Positions 12,518 to 24,359 of a DNA stretch of 64,000 nucleotides are shown piece after piece. The notes below the pieces were generated by a model. That model saw only the letters and a program-made list of their open reading frames with translations. It made no database searches and was not told the origin of the DNA. Source of the stretch: Cylicocyclus nassatus. Lineage: Eukaryota; Nematoda; Chromadorea; Rhabditida; Strongylidae. Within the stretch, counting starts at the first letter, position 1. Each line of letters begins with the position of its first letter. The translations under genes and the position numbers were made by a program. The stretch spans positions 76,959,600 to 77,023,599 of the forward strand of contig CATQJL010000223.1 of NCBI GenBank assembly GCA_958299035.1, in the 5' to 3' direction.

Positions 12518-13385
12518 AGTGAATGAGATAGCAACCGATAGAGCAAAGCAAGCTCTGCAAAATGGAGCCTAAATATTTGCGCCAAGTTTCCCAAACTTGC
12601 TCACACACACACTCTCTACATCAGACACTTGTGTGCACAGTTTCGTGGTTTTTCCACAGCTAGAAATTAAGAAAAAAATTCGGATTTTTTTCAAAGCAAT
12701 CCTGAGCTTCTCCCAAATAGGTGGTTCTTTAATGAAGTTTTTGGAAGTACATGAAATTCACTTTTTTTGGTCTATTTTTCGAAAAAAATCAATTTTTGCA
12801 AAAAAAAAACCGAAAATGCCGCATATTGGCACTTTTAATATATTTTTGTTTCTTGTGTTCTAGGCAAGGGATAATTTCACAAACTGTACACAAATGTCTG
12901 ATGTGAAAAGTACATGCCTGCGCGAACTGGAGATCCTTAAGACAATTATGGACGGAGATACTTCTGGGGTATCCGAGATTTTTTGTATTTGAACTTTAGG
13001 TGGAACAAAATTTCCGCAATAGTTTGTGATCCATGTTGTAGAGCTTGCTGTGCTCCATTAGATGATATCCCACTTTCTGTTTTTCGTGATTACTCTGTCG
13101 CGGTAGGGTGCAATGCGCAGGGCTCGGCACGAGCTGGCACCATGGAACTGAGAAAACGAAGTCCCCCTTGATTTTCACTGAGTTTTACGAAGTCCCCCTT
13201 GACCCTGAACCCTAAACGTAAAAAAACCCCCGAAAAACAAAACGTCGATTTAAAAAAACATCGCATATTGTAGACAGACATATTTGCTTTTTGTCCCAAA
13301 AACGATATCCAGCTTGCCCGTGCCAGCTGTCAGGCCGTGGCAGTGCGACATTAATTTCCGAACAGTCTAATATTTCGATAAGTTT
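12518..13385. repeat. Dispersed repeat family R2, copy 2, split by a hAT-type element
   Basis: 12518-13117 matches R2 copy 1 around 6 and 9.2-9.66 kb. It is interrupted at 13118 by a degenerate hAT-type element and resumes at 13348. The uninterrupted sequence in copy 1 near 9.64 kb (GTCGCGGTAGGATGCATGCG) is the empty site for that insertion. In turn the TA at 12617-12618 is the empty site for the fold-back element in copy 1. Confidence 0.65.
13118..13339. mobile_element. Degenerate hAT-type non-autonomous element
   Basis: It begins CAGGGCTCGGCACGAG, followed inside by AACGAAGTCCCCCTTG and AAAAACGATATCCAGCTTG, the core words of the family. The right terminus has decayed. Flanks are GCAATGCG (13110-13117) and GCAGTGCG (13340-13347), an 8-bp duplication with one difference. 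The empty site in R2 copy 1 near 9.64 kb supports these limits. Confidence 0.7.
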
Positions 13386-13605
13386 TTCGATTTAGTAATG
13401 GTCGGAATACTTCTTTTCACATCATGTTGGAAAGAAAGTATGCCGTTTTTTATTTCTTTATGTCACCTCAACGAGACGAATTTCAAATTTTTAAGAAGGG
13501 TGCCAATCAACAAGGCAAAATAAGGTCTGCAAATCAACTTCATTTCTTTTGCACCAAGTTGAATCCACATAAAGTTTGAGTCCAATCTCTAAAAAATTTC
13601 AAATA

Positions 13606-14313
13606 TTAGGTTGGTGCAAAAGTTCTGTCGTTTCATTTTTGAAAAATCATAACTTTGCGTTGTCACAACAGATTTATTTCCTTTTATTTTTATTAGAAAG
13701 TCAAAGCTTTCGCGTTTGAATGCTGTTTTGCTGAGCATGCGCTTCACACTGGGTGCGGCGATAAAAATGGAAAACTAAGACCATGTAAGCTTTGACCATT
13801 TCAAGTTAGGTCACCAAAAATCGGGAACGCTGCAGAAAAATCTAAAATCGTCGGTACATATGTTTTTTGGCATACCCTTTGCAACTATGAAGAGTTTGTG
13901 CTGTTTGGACATCTCTGTGAGAAGTTATGAATATCGAGTTTACTATGGAAACGCCAAAATTAATTAATTTGTCAATTTTCGCGAAAATCATAACTTCTCA
14001 CAGAGACGTCCAAACAGCATAAACTTTTCACAGATGCAAAGGGTATGCCAAAAAACATTTGTACTGACGATTTCAGATTTTTCTGCAGCGTTCCCGATTT
14101 TTGGTGACCTAACTTAAAATGGTCAAAGCTCAAATGGTCTTAGTTTTCCATTTTTATCGCCGCACCCAGTGTGAAGCGCAAGCTCAGCAAAATAGCATTC
14201 GAAAGCGAAAGCTTTGCTCTTTCTAATAAAAATAAAAGGAAGTAAATCCGTTGTGACAGCGCAAAGTTATGATTTTTCAAAAATGAAACAACAGAACTTT
14301 TGCACCAACCTAA
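13606..14313. mobile_element. Non-autonomous mariner-type element, near-perfect palindrome
   Basis: It starts TTAGGTTGGTGCAAAAGTTC and ends with the complement, flanked by TA on both sides (13604-13605 and 14314-14315). The arms are complementary almost throughout, with the centre near 13955. The terminus is typical of mariner elements. There is no transposase frame; 708 bp is well below a full mariner. Confidence 0.85.
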
Positions 14314-14581
14314 TATTTCAAAAATCGGGAAAAATCGAGTTTTTGATCATAAAAAAATCTTGCCGTCAAACTAGCTCACACGTGTACACACTTAACGTAA
14401 ACATTCATATGTATCGTTGCTGAACTTTCTTCTAGACTAGATACAACATGGCAAATTTTTTAACCTTCTCGAGCATGCTCAGTTGCTTCTACATAAAGAT
14501 GCTGTATTAACAAGGAAAGCTGTTTAACTTAGCTGGTCTTGATTAGAAAAAGCTGCTAATACAGTACAGGCGCTATCTGAT

Positions 14582-15128
14582 CAGGGCTGCACAGATGGCC
14601 TAGAGGCAGGCTGGATATCGTTTTGGAGGTAAAGAGCAAAAGATTATCATTTTTGCGGGGTTGTGGAGGTTATAGAGAAGTAAGCGCGCCACCGGCACGC
14701 AGGCGGAATGTTCTAACACGGCGGTATCCTTTAAAAAAACAAAGCCTTATATACAATGAAAACCCAATGATGTGACGGCAAAATCGCTGTTTAGGTGCGC
14801 AACAGGGAGTAACCATGGACAAAAAATCATGAAAAACTTGTGTGAAATGGATCCCCAAAGAACTTTTTTCGGAGCTAGCTGGCTTTATGGCACCTGAACG
14901 GCCACCTGAGGTGGCCTCGAAAGGAATTGTCATAAATTTTTCCTTCCTCATATGATTTTAGTTCGAAACTTTTAAAGTAATTTTATCTAGAAATCGTTCT
15001 TACTGTCCTATTTTTTTCTGTCTCTTTTTTTTCTGTAAACACCCCATAGGGCATGTCGTATAAGTCCCTGCAGTCATGGGAAACTTTCTGTGTTAGGAAT
15101 TGCTAGGGCCACCTTCTGCCAAGCCCTT
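14582..15128. mobile_element. hAT-type non-autonomous element, 547-bp form
   Basis: Left end CAGGGCTGCACAGATGGCC, right end GCCACCTTCTGCCAAGCCCTT. Flanks are TATCTGAT (14574-14581) and TATCTGAC (15129-15136), an 8-bp duplication with one change. The interior (AACTTTTTTCGGAG, GGCCACCTGAGGTGGC) is shared with the element at 33.0-33.7 kb, which defines a longer subfamily. The minus-strand frame at 14670-14951 shows no domain. Confidence 0.75.
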
Positions 15129-15494
15129 TATCTGACGGATCAAGAATTACAGAAAAGAAGAAGTTAAGGCGCTTTCGCATGCGTAAGGGTACATACGTTA
15201 CTGGAAATAAGATATACTATTCCAGTTTACCTCGCGATTACATTTGAGCAGTTAATAGTTTATTAGTCGTATCAGCCTGACGTCGACCCTATCGTCTTCC
15301 TCAAAAACCTCTACCGTCTACCGTCGTCGCATAGATAATAATGCATACATTGAGTCAATATTGCCGGGGTTTACTAAAGAGGAAACGAGGCAATCTACAC
15401 AAATTCAGAAATTTTGGATGCGATGTGCTTTACACTGTAACAAAATTATGTATGGATGATCTTAGTAAAAGAACTGTACCACATCAACATTCTA

Positions 15495-16415
15495 TTAGGT
15501 TGGTGCAAGAGTGATGCGCGTTTTGCGAGTTCTCAATTTGACCTATATCTTTATAGCAAATCTACAATTTCCATTGCGATAAAACCTATCAGAGGAAGCA
15601 AAGCTTTCGCATTACAGCGCACATTCCCATATACCCGTATCGTCAAAGGGCAGAAATTTATGGATTGATGAGCAAAAAAGTTGTTGCCGGAATAACTCGT
15701 ATTTAATAGGTCATAACTCCCTTCAAAATTTGTTAGTGTATATGATAAGTAGCCTACCCTGTAGCCGCAAGTAAATAGTATAAAAAAGATGAAAAGGACT
15801 TGGAAGATAAAGATTTGCGAGAAGAAAAGAATTGAAAAGCAAAATTCTCACCTTTTCTCAACATTTTTCCAAGTGCCCAAAAGTCTCAAATAATGGAATT
15901 TTTTGATTTTTTTGCCTACCGAACGCCTAAACTTTTTTGCAAAAAGCAGTCGAAAGGAGGTCCTTCCTCACGCTTATGGAAATGAGCAAAGTTTGGCAAT
16001 TTACTTTCTCCAGTACAAATCCATGGACCACAGCATGAATGAAACGATTGCCCATTTTGGGGTGTCGATATCTCGGCTTAGATGATCTCAGAAAAAACGT
16101 TTAAGTGTGCATAATGTAGGCACAATGTAGACACTTTCCATTATATACAGAAGCTGAATTTTCACAGGAATGTCTTCATTTGCGCTTGGGTACTGACCAG
16201 AAAAGTAAATGCAATGGAATTCTGGTTTCAAGTGCGGTTTGGAAGCTCTATAATTCTTCAACGAATGAGGCTATAAGCCCGTTCTAATCATTATTGGATA
16301 AAGCATGAAAAGAGCTTCCTAGCACGCCATTTTTTTCAAAGAATAAAGTTTGATTGGAATAAGTTGTCTCAAAACAAGAGCTAGGAAAACGCGCATTACT
16401 TTTGCATTAACCTGA
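15495..16415. mobile_element. Decayed mariner-type element
   Basis: The left end TTAGGTTGGTGCAAGAGTGA is preceded by TA. The right end, about 16388-16415, contains GCGCATTACTTTTGCATTAA and CCTGA, an imperfect complement. At about 920 bp the interior is longer than the palindromic copies, but I see no intact transposase; the frame at 15903-16085 is too short to assign. Confidence 0.55.
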
Positions 16416-17486
16416 GATTATACAGAGTATCCTTGTTGATAACATGCCCCATATTTCCCATTTCGACTTTCCCAAACGTTCTTTCACCAATGGACAAGGT
16501 GTTGTGAAAAAAAATATTTTTTCAAAGAAAAAATATAAAGATCAGTCAGAAAGTTCTTGCGGTTTTTTTGTAACGACCGACAAATCTCTCAGAGCAGAAA
16601 AAGTTAATAATTTCCCCACCCCTCAATGCAGAATTTCTTGCTCACTCGTCCGAAATCGAGAAATGTGCAAGGGTTCCATTATCTGAGCGGTGGAGCAAGC
16701 AGCAGCGAGGTACTTTAAGCCGTACTTTATACTCTTCCTTGGCTAGATTCGCATGACGGAAACTATAAAGAGAAAGAATTTTAAAATTGCTGCTGTAAGC
16801 AGTCAAGGTTTTGCTATAGTTCTAGATAGTTTTGCTTTTACAAAACAGTTGAATAGCTTTTAGGTGATCACAAATGCTCTTTTACCTCACCGGAGATGAT
16901 TTCCAAGATAACATGTCAAAATAGACCAAAACGTGTCAATCCTTTCCTGGCATGTCGCGGAGAGGCAGTTCTCGTAGAAGCTAAGAAAAATTGTTTCTAG
17001 ACTGTAATTAATGAGAGCCTAGACTGGGTCCCGATAACGGAAAAGTACCAAATTTTGAATAATAATGGAAAATATTCGAATAATCGAAAGGAAAACATTT
17101 AGAAAGACGAGAAAGAAATGCATCGAAAGACACTGATTGCTTATTTGTGTACATATAATTCTTAAGTTTTGGAGAGATATAGTAATATTTATTTACTCCA
17201 AGAAATAATCTGTAGAAATTCTGGAAAGTGGGCTGGAGAGGAAACTGCGAAAGTGCTGCTTTATCTTTATCAACTGGTTATCACGCTTTTTCAAAGTACG
17301 TGATAGAGGAAATTAGCTCAATGTGGACAAGAAAACTACAATGGGTTAAAATATTATGGATTATCTAAGCACGTGTCAAAAGAATCATTCCGCTTGCATA
17401 ACAGTGGGAAAGAGCAATAAATTTTGGTAATTATGCTATGATTACGCTAAAGGATACTTTATAGAAGTGGCATTTCCACATAAAAT
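16416..17486. other. No gene recognised
   Basis: AT-rich. The frame at 16444-16686 has no family resemblance I recognise. Confidence 0.3.
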
Positions 17487-17870
17487 GTATACCGTTTCAT
17501 AGGGCATAAAACGCTGATTCCAAACCTGCTTTTGGTATCTGCAAAGCGCTTCTGGGAGTAAAGTTCTGGGACTTTCCGAAGAAAAAATTTCAACGCGGAA
17601 ATACATTGAAATCATTCAGAACTGTAGTTTGCGAGCTGAAATGGGCCATGATCACTACTGAGGCGCTTTATATAGTTGATATCTTTAGTTTGATAAAATT
17701 ATGCTATTCAGTACTCCTTTCGAGCGCCGGGGGACCTCAACAGCTGCCTTTAGCTCAGCCAAACCCTTCAATTTTTGCCTCAATTAGTCTCATAACTCCC
17801 CTCTCAGAATCGCTTTGCAGATACCGAAAGCAGATTTGGAATCAGCGTTTCATGCCTGATAATGATATAC
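17487..17870. mobile_element. Inverted-repeat element, family K, copy 1
   Basis: Arms 17487-17558 and 17811-17870 are complementary and contain CATAAAACGCTGATTCCAAA. Comparable pairs occur at about 37.54-37.84, 40.19-40.55 and 43.10-43.43 kb, and single ends near 22.68, 25.12, 34.61 and 41.09 kb. It is a non-coding dispersed family of about 300-385 bp. Confidence 0.65.
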
Positions 17871-17915
17871 ATTAATATATATATATAATGTTATACATTT
17901 CACATGAAATCCCAC

Positions 17916-18326
17916 CTCAATCAAGTATTCTTCCCTTGTCAGGCACGCAGTTTTTCGCTCCTCATCTTCAAGTTCAAGTATTTCGTTCTGATGCTGCAAA
18001 TTGTACGCGTTTAGTAGAACGTTCCTCAGCGACGCCATGTCCGCACTGAAACTGATGTCTTGCGTCGCCTGCACTCAACGAAGCCCGCTGTCTGCTTCAA
18101 CAATGCGGTGATTTCTTTGGTGTGCAGCAAACGATTTGTTGATGCGAGGGCGTCCGCGCATGCGAATTGATGGTTGCTGATTTGATTTCATCTCAAAATA
18201 CCTGTTCTGAACCACAATCAAAGTCATACCTGCCGGGAGTCAGTTTTTCAGCTTTATACCTTTGAAATCACCAATTCGCATTCAAATTCCAAGCAATCAG
18301 GGCAAAAGCTGACGCTATAATGTTTT
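17916..18326 (-). CDS. Two probable exons of an unidentified host gene (partial)
   Basis: Reading the minus strand, exon 18326-18260 follows a strong acceptor (ATTTCAG) and ends at a GTATAA donor; it encodes a segment with CPDC and ECELVISK. A 191-bp intron ending TGCAG leads to exon 18068-17916, which is 51 sense codons with no stop, rich in Leu, Glu and Asn (contains RNVLLNAYNLQHQNEILELE), and ends at a GTGGGA donor. The frame carries across the junction (phase 0). The composition looks like a soluble helical protein and unlike the surrounding repeats. I do not recognise the family. Further exons on either side are likely but not located. The long minus-strand frame through the second exon continues into the intron and should not be taken as the gene. 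Confidence 0.4.
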
Positions 18327-19305
18327 CTGAAATTTTTCGCGCTGACAGTGAATTTCTTTTTTTTTTCAAATAACACAACACAAAATAAGATGTGATTTGA
18401 CTTCGAAACTTATAAATTCAAATTTGCAGCAAAACTTTGGAAGCTGCTTCGATGGAAGAAACAGTGCTTGATGGCTTGATGAGTGTTTCAGGAACTGCTT
18501 AATCTACATAGAAATTTTTCAAAAGAAGAGTTCCAAATGGAAATGTAAGTAATTATTTAAGAAGTCTTCTATTAAGCGTTATTGCAAGCTGCAAAGAATT
18601 AGTGCTTCTCATGCCTACATCATTATATAAATACTGGAATGTGGTAAAATTCTAATGAAATCTATACAAGAGTATAATGATTATCTATAGCAAATACAGA
18701 AGCTAAAATGCTACTTTAGAAAATTTGTAGTTGATACTTCAGCAAAATATGGTCGGGAGTTTGTGCTTTGTACTCTACTAGCTGGCTTCGATCTGTCCCG
18801 GACCGTGACTCCGAATTGCTCTGGCAAATGTATGATCAAAATGACTCATTTCTCATTATTCCTCCCCTTCCTTCATTTTGTTCTGTTTACCATCCTACTG
18901 AATCTTTTCTTCTTTGTTCCTGAATTTCTCCGAATTTGAACTGCCACGCTCCTGTAGTATCCGTGGTGACATTCTCTTCCTTCTTGGCCGCCTCCTTTGA
19001 CACCCATCTTCATCGCCGCGAAATACAAATGTTTTCACTGCCCCCTTCGACTTTACTTCGGAAATGACTCGATAGTATAGTCATTGATAAGCATTGATTT
19101 ACTTATTGTTAAATATAAATAAGCATAACAATAAATCGATAGAGAGACCAGCAAATCGTCGCGGATTGTAGCCGATCTTTTGCGCCATGTTTCATTTATA
19201 GTGGAACGAAATTTAGCCTTTTCGGTTCACATACAAAAAAGTCTATAAGCCACAAACATATCAACAAACATCTGTTCAAGTTTTATATGCATACCAGTGC
19301 ATCAC

Positions 19306-19797
19306 CTCTGCTTCGCAATTCTCGCACCGGTTCTAATATGCACGTGCCATCCTCGTTCGCATAGTAGTGACTTTGTAACTTGATGACTATCATCAGAATG
19401 AATTGAAAACAACTACTCACTTCAAAAACTTTTTCATGTAAGATCGGTGAGTTTAAAAGGAAGAAAGTCTTCTGCAAAAACTTGATTGCAAATTTTGAAT
19501 CTGTCACTGAAGTTATTATGGTTAATATAACACAGCCGTGAGTTACAATCCTGAGCAAAATTCTTCTCAAATTCTTATGTAAAATTTTTACAGATCGACT
19601 ATCTACGCAAATATTCCTTTTTGGTACCAGTTTTGCAAAGAATAGATTTTTCGCTCACTTTTTGGGATAATGTCTATGGTTTGCACTTTAACTTGTCGCA
19701 CAACTCCACGACTTTGCAGGAAGTCCATTTGACGACCCACTTTAGCGGGCAAAAAGTCGCGTGGATCCGTTTGACGCACAGTTTTTAAAGGTTTCAC
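19306..19797 (-). CDS. Possible upstream exons of the same host gene
   Basis: Two minus-strand segments look exon-like. One is 19797-19659, starting after GATAG and ending at a GTGAGC donor; it contains TDPRDFLPAKVGRQMDFLQS. The other is 19378-19306, starting after CATCAAG and ending at GTGATG; it contains HYYANEDGTCILEPVRELRS. Both read like conserved soluble protein rather than repeat-derived frames. I could not make all phases agree from one segment to the next, so missing exons or a wrong splice choice are likely. Another basic 50-codon frame lies at about 18.9-19.1 kb on the same strand. Treat this as a lead only. Confidence 0.22.
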
Positions 19798-20983
19798 CTA
19801 TCAAATCGGCTTAGGCACTTTGTGCAGCTTACCGACATGTCGATAGGGTACTATGACCCAAATTCTAGATCAAGATTTTTGCTGGAAGTCGCTCCACGAA
19901 CTTCGTGGCAGACAGAAATTCACACACACCGTTATTTTAAGTTATGATGGTACTTCAACCACTTATAAAATACGTAAATTTCTTTAGAAGAAGCCCAATA
20001 TACTACAGACTTGAACCTCTCACTGCGCAACTTCGGGGCAAGAGGATTTAAAGGGTTTTCCCCAATTTTTTAACTGTGCTTGCGTGGGCACAGTTCAGTT
20101 GACCAAGAAAGTTCAATTTTGTCTTGAAAGAAGTCTCGTTGCTACACTTGCTGGTACCTGAATCGACATCCTATCGTTATTCCGCCTTATATTCATGGGA
20201 ATGAAGACAGTACTTTTGTGCACCTTGTGGATTGCAAACTTTGAACTTAAACTTCAAACTTACGAATTCTTATCATAACCACTTTAGTCAAATTGTTTTT
20301 CTGCCAGTGATTGCTGTTCCGTAAAGATGCAATGGACAGAAATTTGAAAAAGGTATATTTCAAAAGGAAACTGTTTTGATTACAATATGATAATACAATG
20401 ATATCAATGATTGCAAGGTTCAATTCGCAGCTCGTCACGTAAAATCACCGCAACTGAGGAAACGAAACATTCTCGCGCAACCCATAATTTCGCACCTAAG
20501 TGGTGTGCCTGCCAGGACATTTGGGCTCGCTATAATTGCAAGCTCTCAAAAATACCATGACACTGCCAAGCCCCACTCACTGAAGCAATTATTTTGAAAC
20601 CATAAAGATATTCTTGAATACAGATAAAATTATGAGTCACCAAAGGTGTCAAAGGATAGAAAAAAACGTCTTCTTTACTACAAGCCAATAAATTTAACAC
20701 AATTTTTCGGGAATTTCTGGTGGATCAAATTTGGAAAAATGAGAAAAGAATGGGAGCTCAATAAAGGACTAGATGAGGACTTCGCTGCTGAACATTGATT
20801 TGGAAACTTTATTCTCTCGGGTTAAGCATCTGAGTAACAGTGGAGAAGGGGAGGAGCTTACTGTCGTATCAAGCTAAGAAGCTCGTAATTATAGCGAAAC
20901 CGCATGTGCCTGGTCGGACCACTTAGGTGCCAGACTATGGTGGGTGAGAAACTTCCCGCACCCGCAGTTGGTGGGTCTCGATG
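19798..20983. other. No certain gene; possible further minus-strand exons
   Basis: A GTAAGC donor near 19832 and a GTAAGTTTG donor near 20265 (minus strand) follow short open segments, which could be 5' exons of the gene at 17.9-19.8 kb. Nothing firm can be assembled. Confidence 0.2.
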
Positions 20984-20991
20984 TATGTGGC

Positions 20992-21858
20992 CAGGGCCCG
21001 GCACCGATGGTTTGGGGTCAAACTGGACTTCGTATTTGGTGTTAGAAGCAACGGGGACATCGTTTTATGAGGTTCTGAAGGAAGCGCCAAAAAACACGAC
21101 GAAAATGTCAGGTTTCACGAGTTGAACGTGTTCTTTCGCAAGCGCGCGAATTTCAAATGCAAGACTCAACAAACAAATGGCTTGTTTACAGCGCACAAAC
21201 AATCACATGGCTCCGAATTTGGGCTAGGGGTATACAGTATTACTCCAAACTATGTTATGTAAAAAGTTCCCGAAACTTATGTGTCCTAATATCCGTTCTC
21301 GAATTTGTTGGTTTCTAGGCCAACTACCAAACCAACTGGGTTGGTTCGGAGCATAAATATCGGAGAGTTTACATAAGCTTTGGACCTTTTTGATTTGGAC
21401 GATTAGAACGGTCAGAAATCTATCATACAGTGAAAAGAGCGGATCAAACCGTTGCCTCTCCCCTTTTTGAGTCAAAAGTAGTATAATTCTACGCGTTGAT
21501 AGATATCGCGCTCCACTCACTTGCGGGGTCCTTTGAAATATGTGGCGAAAAATGCATTGCAGGATTGTTGATGCTACAGATTTGGTTGGCCTAGGAGATT
21601 CTCGACATTCCCAGAGCGGATCATCAGAATGATACTATACCCAATGGCAGAGCCTTTAATCAACTCGAAATGTTTTCTTTTTGCTTTTTTGTTATATTAC
21701 ATACCTCGAAATGCGCTTTTTTCGCTTTTTTGTTACTATTTTGGTTAAATAAGGGTTTCCCTACTGATTTTCACGTCGAGAGGGACTTCGTAAATTTCGC
21801 GAAGTCATGGGGGACTTCGTTTCCTGAAAACCTTCAAACCAACGCGTGCCGGGCCCTG
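20992..21858. mobile_element. hAT-type non-autonomous element, 867-bp form
   Basis: Left end CAGGGCCCGGCACCGATGG, right end CAACGCGTGCCGGGCCCTG. Perfect 8-bp duplication TATGTGGC at 20984-20991 and 21859-21866. Inside the right end are AGTCATGGGGGACTTCG words shared with the other copies. It is the longest copy of this family here but contains no transposase frame I can recognise. Confidence 0.8.
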
Positions 21859-22176
21859 TATGTGGCGCATATTAGATCCAGAAAGCGTCAACGAGGAAGC
21901 AGCGAAAAAGCGAGGCAAATTGTGAAGCAGATTTTGAAATTATCTGCTGAAGTGTAGTTTCAATGAGAAAGTTTGACTGAAAACTTTTCACATTTTTGCG
22001 CGAAGTCGAAAAGTATATTTTGTCTGCTTATTGAGGCATCCATGTACTAAAAATTCTTTATTTAACTTGACGTGAAATATGCTTGAACAATCTCTATGAA
22101 ACAATGAAATGGTACCTATCGAGCCTCATAATCCTTGGCATTTCTCAGGTACAGAAAATTTTTTACGAAGGGTGAC

Positions 22177-23005
22177 TAAGGGCCGCATGCATTGACAACC
22201 CCAGTGTAGAACGCAGCTTTAAAAAAGCTTTGTATTTTGAAGCTTTAAATGTCCGAATTTGTCGCTGTCTGCCCATCCACGGTGTCTCTACTACCTTTGC
22301 TATTAGCATATTGAAAACGAGGGAGGAGTCGTACAAGCCGCATTTTCCAGCTTTCTGTATGATCTCCTGATGATCTCCGACGGTATTTCCGTCTTTCCTT
22401 CAAGATAATTTATCTTTCTTCGTTCAATGAAAACACTTCAAAATTGTACTGGTTGATTATTGATTATCTTACCTAACCTGTCAAGCATGTTTCAGTTTGG
22501 AACAAAGATGTATCGAAGTCAAACGATGCTACAAATTGGGAGTCGAAGGTTGGTCTTTATCAAAATTCTCAATATTATTTCATTTGTTCCTATCAGACTG
22601 CTTAGCAGGGAATGGTCAGAACTTATCTCAGCCACACCATACGGGCTATATGTCATGTCAGATAAAAAACATGTATTTGAAATCAGCGTTTTAAGACGAG
22701 TCCGATGATAGATAGCTTGTTTTGAATGGCTGGGTTAAGGTACTGACCATTTGTTCATCAGCATTAGCGGTGTTGGGCTAGACGAGCACTACAACTTTTG
22801 AAATGTCTTTGTTGATTTCTAGAAAGAAAAATAACATTTAAGATAAAACGGGTGGCAGCCGGAAATCGTCAGGGGATCATGCCAAGAACTGAAAGATGCT
22901 GTTTGTACAGCTTCTCGCTCCTTTTCATTTTATAGTAAAGGGTCCAAAGGACTTGCAGATAGATAGGTTCGGGATATGAAGCTTTCTTTCAAGCTGCGAT
23001 GTTGT
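22177..23005. mobile_element. Inverted-repeat element, family A, copy 2
   Basis: Left end TAAGGGCCGCATGCATTGAC; the arms share GCATTTTCCAGCTTTCTGTA and the complementary TACAGCTTCTCGCTCC. The right terminus is truncated near 23005 (CAAGCTGCGATGTTG). A family K end (AAATCAGCGTTTTAAG) lies within it near 22.68 kb. Confidence 0.55.
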
Positions 23006-24018
23006 AAAAGTAAGGAGCAAAAAAACAATACAAAAAACTATACCATAAAAATGTTTTTTTGTTAATATATACAAAAATTTACAAAAGAGCCACCAAACAT
23101 TAGGTTGGCTAATAAATAATTTTGTTTTGACATGTTTCGAAACTCCAAGTTCAAGTAACTGTTATCCAGCCACGATTTTTTTCTGAGCGAGTAGCAACAA
23201 CCTTCTTCTACTACCACAACTCATTAGATAGAATTCACAAGCATGATGAAAGACAGTTATGACCTTTTATGGCTAACCTTCCAAAAAATCACTTTTTTGA
23301 CTTCCCAAGTTTCGCTCTCAGTTGTAACATGTATAGAGACGAGTAATTTAGTTTATTGTATACATACGACCTTTGGCTACGTAGCGGCCCACATTGAAGG
23401 GTATGATCTGCTTTTTTGTGTATTTCTGCAAACAAAAACGTGGAACTTTTCAGGCACCTACGCGTAGAAGCCAGTTTTGGGACAATTTAAATCGCTTAAG
23501 ACCATTTATGGCCATGCAAATGTCTGGATATATAGAAACTGTATCGTTTTCACAACACTATAGCGGGCGAAGCTTTGCCGACGTTTTGGTAGTTAGAGAT
23601 TACAAAACCAATGCTCCAAAGTGGAGGTCCAACAATTTAACGTGTTCAAATGCCTGCAGGGCCACGCCCGCTATACGCATTGGAAACGCCTATGTGTTTG
23701 CCTAACATTCGTGCACTTTACATCTACTTTCGCCCTGTTTTTCTTGGAGCCACTTCCCATAGGCTACACCTCTAGCCTATCATCTGGTAACAATGTCCGT
23801 TTCGGTTTTCATCTCCGCAAAAGGCACAGAAGAGATTATAGTTAACCCCTTTCGGCACCTGGTCCCGTGCTTCCATATCGACCCCGTATAGTGTGCACGC
23901 AAAAAAAGGACGATCATTCAATATCTGAAAAATTTCGATCAATTCAAGGTTGCTTGCATGTATTGTAAAGTCCAAATTGATAAAAGATCTAACTTTTCCT
24001 GTGGAATTGAAATGTGAG
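23006..24018. other. No gene recognised; a small inverted-repeat element inside
   Basis: A lone mariner-like terminus TTAGGTTGGCTAATAA lies at 23101. TATAGCGGGCG at 23559-23569 and its exact complement at 23665-23675 bound a 117-bp candidate miniature element. Overlapping plus-strand frames at 23.2-23.85 kb show no domain. Confidence 0.35.
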
Positions 24019-24120
24019 CAGGGCTCGGCTCAGTTGGCTCATGGGGGCAGGCTGATATCGTTTTAAAGGTGAAAAGCAAAGGAGACATTGTTTCTGCAGT
24101 CCGTAGCGGAAAAATGCATG
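24019..24120. mobile_element. hAT-type element, left-end fragment
   Basis: It starts CAGGGCTCGGCTCAGTTGGC, then GCTGATATCGTTTTAAAGG and AAAAGCAAAGGAGAC, as in complete copies. No right terminus follows, so this is a truncated copy. Confidence 0.5.
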
Positions 24121-24359
24121 TTTTGGCTAAGTATAGCGTATAAGAAATAATCGCTATTCCCTCGTGTAAAATCGAAAATGTGAAGTGGTGAAAATTCTTT
24201 CAAAAATCTTTTGACACGCAATTCAACCTAGAACTTGATTTTCATATAAAATCAAACGAGTAAAAAACGCTGGCCACTTTCACGGTTAACCCAACAAATT
24301 TCTGCCTCCCTCCGCCCTCAAAACAAAACTTATTCCATAGTTATTGTCAAATGAGTCTT

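Noticed and set aside
23101..23130. A third mariner-type element starting TTAGGTTGGCTAATAA
   Set aside because: No matching right terminus was found within several kilobases.
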